Source of the DNA: Berberis thunbergii
Lineage: Eukaryota > Streptophyta > Magnoliopsida > Ranunculales > Berberidaceae
Length of the DNA stretch: 64,000 nucleotides
Assembly: GCA_003290165.1 (NCBI GenBank)
Contig: QNQO01000557.1
Location: forward strand, 1-64,000
Reading direction: 5' to 3'
The notes beneath the pieces were generated by a model, which saw nothing but the letters and a program-made list of their open reading frames with translations, was not told where the DNA came from and did not search any database. Numbering within the stretch: position 1 is the first letter of the stretch; every line of letters starts with the position of its first letter. Of the stretch, positions 61,004 to 64,000 are shown piece after piece. Both the position numbers and the translations under genes were made by a program.

Positions 61004-62674
61004 TGATTAGGCCCAAACAGTACACACGGTCAATTGCAGTAAAGAATGAGGTGTCGATCCCACGAGGAAAAATGATCTACAAAACAAGGTTAAGGAAGAC
61101 AAACTATGCAAAACTAAAGTTAAGAAATTCTAACAAATTTAAAATACGAAATTGAACTTAATTTAATGAAAATTAAGTTTGGAAAAATCACAAGGTTCCA
61201 AGAATCCCTCCTAGACTTCACGCGCCAACTAGTATTGATTCGCTATGATGACTCAACTACGTGTGTCACATCCCAAACGACGTAATCGGAAAAATAATCT
61301 TTTATGCATTAATATACCCTAATGTAAATGAATTTAAGATTTCATTTTTTCTAAAAAAGACACAAAGGTTGGTCATATGTGATATCCTAAACTTACGATA
61401 TATCCGGAGACAATATCGTAATAAATGATGATCACATATGACTAACCTACCGAAATTAATTGATTCTTAAACATTCCACACATAAGAAAAGCGTGACTAA
61501 GCTTATATGGAGAAGAAAAGATAACCACCAGAATAATAATAATCTACGAAGAAATCTATGAAATCCTTATCACTGAAACAACATAAATTTCTATATTAAA
61601 TAAAAGTGAGAATCATTAAACATCATTATTCGTCGTGAAAACTTAAAGCGAATCAAATACTAATTTAGTGCGTTACATCTAGGAGTTCACCTCTTCATCT
61701 TGCGTGGGGTCTAGTGACTCATGGTGGTGGTGGTCACAGCATCAGTGGAGGTGGAATCCATTACTTCCTGTACGCGCATGAATCTCGAGAAAATTGCAAA
61801 TCCCGAGAAATCTCAGCAGCTGCACTGTGGTGGTACACAACAATGGACTGAGGTGCGAATAGCCAACTGTTTGAAAAACAGTTGATTCCCGCCAAAACTC
61901 TGCTTCGTCTTCTCCAGCAAACCGCTACCAGCGCCGCCTCTTCGACTTCGCTCCTCGCGAGCTCCTTCGTCCTCCGATCGTCTTCGGCACCTGCAAGAAC
62001 AGAGAGAGAGATGGAAACAGTGAGAGAGATACAAACTCGAAGGAGAAAGAGAACGAGGGAGCGAAACAGGGTGGTGACTCTGTCGCGGTGGTGGTGGAGT
62101 GAGATGGAACAGGGAGAGAGACCGAAGGCGGAAAAGGGAGATAATGGAGGATGGAGATAGGGCGGCGAACTTACGGTGGTGGCGTGCAAGCTTAGTTCGT
62201 GATAAAGGATGCTGGACAGGGGTGAGATGGTGGTTGGTTAGTGGCGAGAGACACGGGGCCCTATGTCTCTCCCCAGGTGGAGGTGATGATGGCGGCTGGA
62301 AAAGAGAGGAGGAGCAGAAAACGTGGAAGGGCAGAGTCCCCAAAGAGAAGGGAAGAGAGAAACCTAAATAGGGTTCCCCTATTTCCTTGTTAGGTTGGGC
62401 TTAAGTTTCTAGCTTTCTGGGCTTGGGCTTGATTAAATTAAGTGGACCTAGACTTATTTGGGTTAGGTTTAGATATGCGAACCGCTATTTTGTACCACCG
62501 CTAGAATCAACAAATTAATCATTTGCTCAAATTGTCGCCTTAATGCGGTTTTATCGTTCACGCGCAAATTCCTACAAAAACATGAAAATGAAATAATTAG
62601 AATAAAATATATTAATTGAAGCACTAACATATATAAATTAAGGGATATATTTTGTGATAATTACGTGTATATCA
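61004..62674 (-). mobile_element. 3' LTR of a third Athila-like element
   Basis: On the minus strand the LTR starts TGATATACACGTAATTAT at 62674, directly after the purine tract GGTTTGGGGGTATT, and ends near 61004 (...CTAATCA). The start resembles that of the LTR at 569 (TGATAGGGGCATAATTATG). GTCGATCCCACGAGGAAAAA at 61052-61071 is typical near the end of such LTRs. The right quarter shares about 40 nearly identical bases with the LTR at 13817-15378. The CT-rich (minus) block at 61740-62380 parallels those of the other two LTRs. The left end is approximate. Confidence 0.6.
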
Positions 62675-64000
62675 AATACCCCCAAACCTATATTTTGCTA
62701 GTCCTCTAGCAAAACAAAATAAAAAATAAAATCCTAACTCACTTTCGTAGGAATCGCGGTTGCACTTACCTTAACGTGCAACAAGGCTTTAAACCTCTAG
62801 ATTACCTCTAGAAGACGAGTTATAGTCTCGTGAGGGTTTACAGAAATGCTACCCCCAAACATTACTGACTCAATAAAACAAAATCTATTTTCTAAAAACA
62901 TAATGCAAAACATATGAAGATTCCCTTTATTTCCCTTAGAGTATTTTTCTGATTGCTTACAATTCAAGAAAAACAACAAACTAATAATAATGTCACAAAA
63001 GTATATCAATAGAGTACAATAATTTAATAGTATCTAAAGGTTAAATGAATTTCATAATCATTATCTACTCGAAGTGTGTGTGTGAGGAGCCTTATATATC
63101 AACATAACTCTTCATCTCATAGTAAACATGTGACAAGATAACCTTTAGAAAAGACGTTTCGACTACAATTATCTCATGTCGCTCAGAAATGAAACGCTCA
63201 GAGATTGGGCACTCAGTTTATATGTGAGTTAAAGAATATACTATGAAAAATGCAAACGTCTCACATATAATTATCATGAAAAAGGAATTTTCAAAGAGTG
63301 AAATGAATATGATCTCATGGACCGGAATATTGATTACTTTTGAGAATGTTGAATCAAACACCATAGTTCTTACCTATTCAATCTCCACATCTATTAAGCT
63401 AACTTTCACTTAAGATCAATCAGGTCTTTACTAGGTTGTATTTGGGGCTTGGATTATGGCAAACAATAATGGACAAAAAGGATACAAAGATTTCCTAAGA
63501 ATGGATACACCCTTGAATAAACACATAGGGCATTGAAGAACAAATCAATGTTGTACACCATTAACTTTTTCTTCATTATTTTCTTCTTCAATCGCAATTT
63601 TTTTTTAAACATGCTTTTCCCCATTGATACAATCCAACACTTTTACTTCGAGGGCGCACGAAATATCTATTTTTTTTTTCTTTCTATTTGCCCATTCCAT
63701 AAATATATCTCACCATATACATTTTCAGAAAATTGGGTAAGGATAAAATAATAGAGGTATTACTCCTTGATTGGAGTAGGTATTGGGAATGGGGATAACA
63801 AAGAAAAGGCTATTTGAAGGCTCAAAGGGCTGCAAATGGATATTTATTATTGGGTAGGCTAAAAGGCTAAAAATGGTTTAAAGAAAGAAATGCCTATATC
63901 ACTTCATAAGTTCTAGTTAGTACTAGGACATCTCAACTAAATAAAGTAAGAAGTTCTAGTGTAAATATTCAATTTTATGTCATTCTTTAAGCAATCAATA
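62675..64000 (-). mobile_element. 3' internal non-coding region of the third Athila-like element
   Basis: The purine tract (plus-strand ACCCCCAAACC at 62678-62688) is followed by CTAGTCCTCTAGCAAAAC, the complement of the motif next to the first element's tract at 535-556. Around 63310-63450 are blocks homologous to 20-150. No pol-like coding sequence appears before the window ends. Confidence 0.55.

Noticed and set aside
61761..62371. Ser/Pro/His-rich minus-strand frames and Arg-rich plus-strand frames
   Set aside because: They are pyrimidine/purine-biased LTR sequence, as in the other two Athila-like LTRs.

Overview
This window is nuclear DNA of a flowering plant, most likely a eudicot. It is AT-rich, its genes are split by GT-AG introns, and most of it is transposable elements of plant-specific lineages. 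I find two intact protein-coding genes, both on the minus strand. One is a NAC-domain transcription factor (six coding exons, 19896-31725, 662 aa, with a 7.8-kb second intron). The other is a class III peroxidase resembling peroxidase 43 (four exons, 54742-56640, 323 aa). Nearly everything else is whole, nested or decayed mobile DNA.

Layout. 1-2210: 3' end and LTR of an Athila-like Ty3/gypsy element (+). 2211-4876: 3' part of a Tat-lineage element (+), carrying a decayed antisense extra ORF upstream of its LTR. 4877-13043: decayed sequence, then a chromovirus-type (Tekay-like) LTR at 6359 split by a young Ty1/copia element (6991-11283, target duplication GTTTC, two LTRs about 99% identical, reverse transcriptase deleted). 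13044-15378: 5' end of a second Athila-like element (-), with a tRNA-Asp-type primer site and LTR. 15379-17676: unassigned repeat-like DNA. 17677-18405: three exon-like pieces of a plant mobile domain gene. 19896-31725: the NAC gene, with a LINE fragment, an hAT-like element and a microsatellite in its introns. 32915-35818: a cluster upstream of NAC, made of a foldback hairpin, a Tourist-like MITE, an hAT element with an 8-bp target duplication, and a 577-bp tandem duplication. 36150-38347: relics of PIF/Harbinger ORF1 and transposase plus another foldback element. 38348-46258: a 7.9-kb CACTA-type element that has captured exons of a V-ATPase subunit a gene. 46860-49445: 5' end of a Tat element (-). 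50824-51341: an hAT MITE. 51931-53602: a broken LINE ORF1. 54742-56640: the peroxidase. 58013-60955: repeat-derived DNA with a 69-bp tandem array and a coiled-coil ORF relic. 61004-64000: LTR and 3' end of a third Athila-like element (-).

The two host genes have no visible functional link. The best leads are three. The copia LTR promoters carry arrays of heat-shock-element-like units upstream of the TATA box. The CACTA element carries intron-containing gene fragments. The NAC protein ends in a Cys/His-rich tail and has an in-frame 63-bp tandem duplication. I found no clearly new multi-gene system. Exon boundaries were read by eye from splice signals and frame continuity, and no alignments were run.
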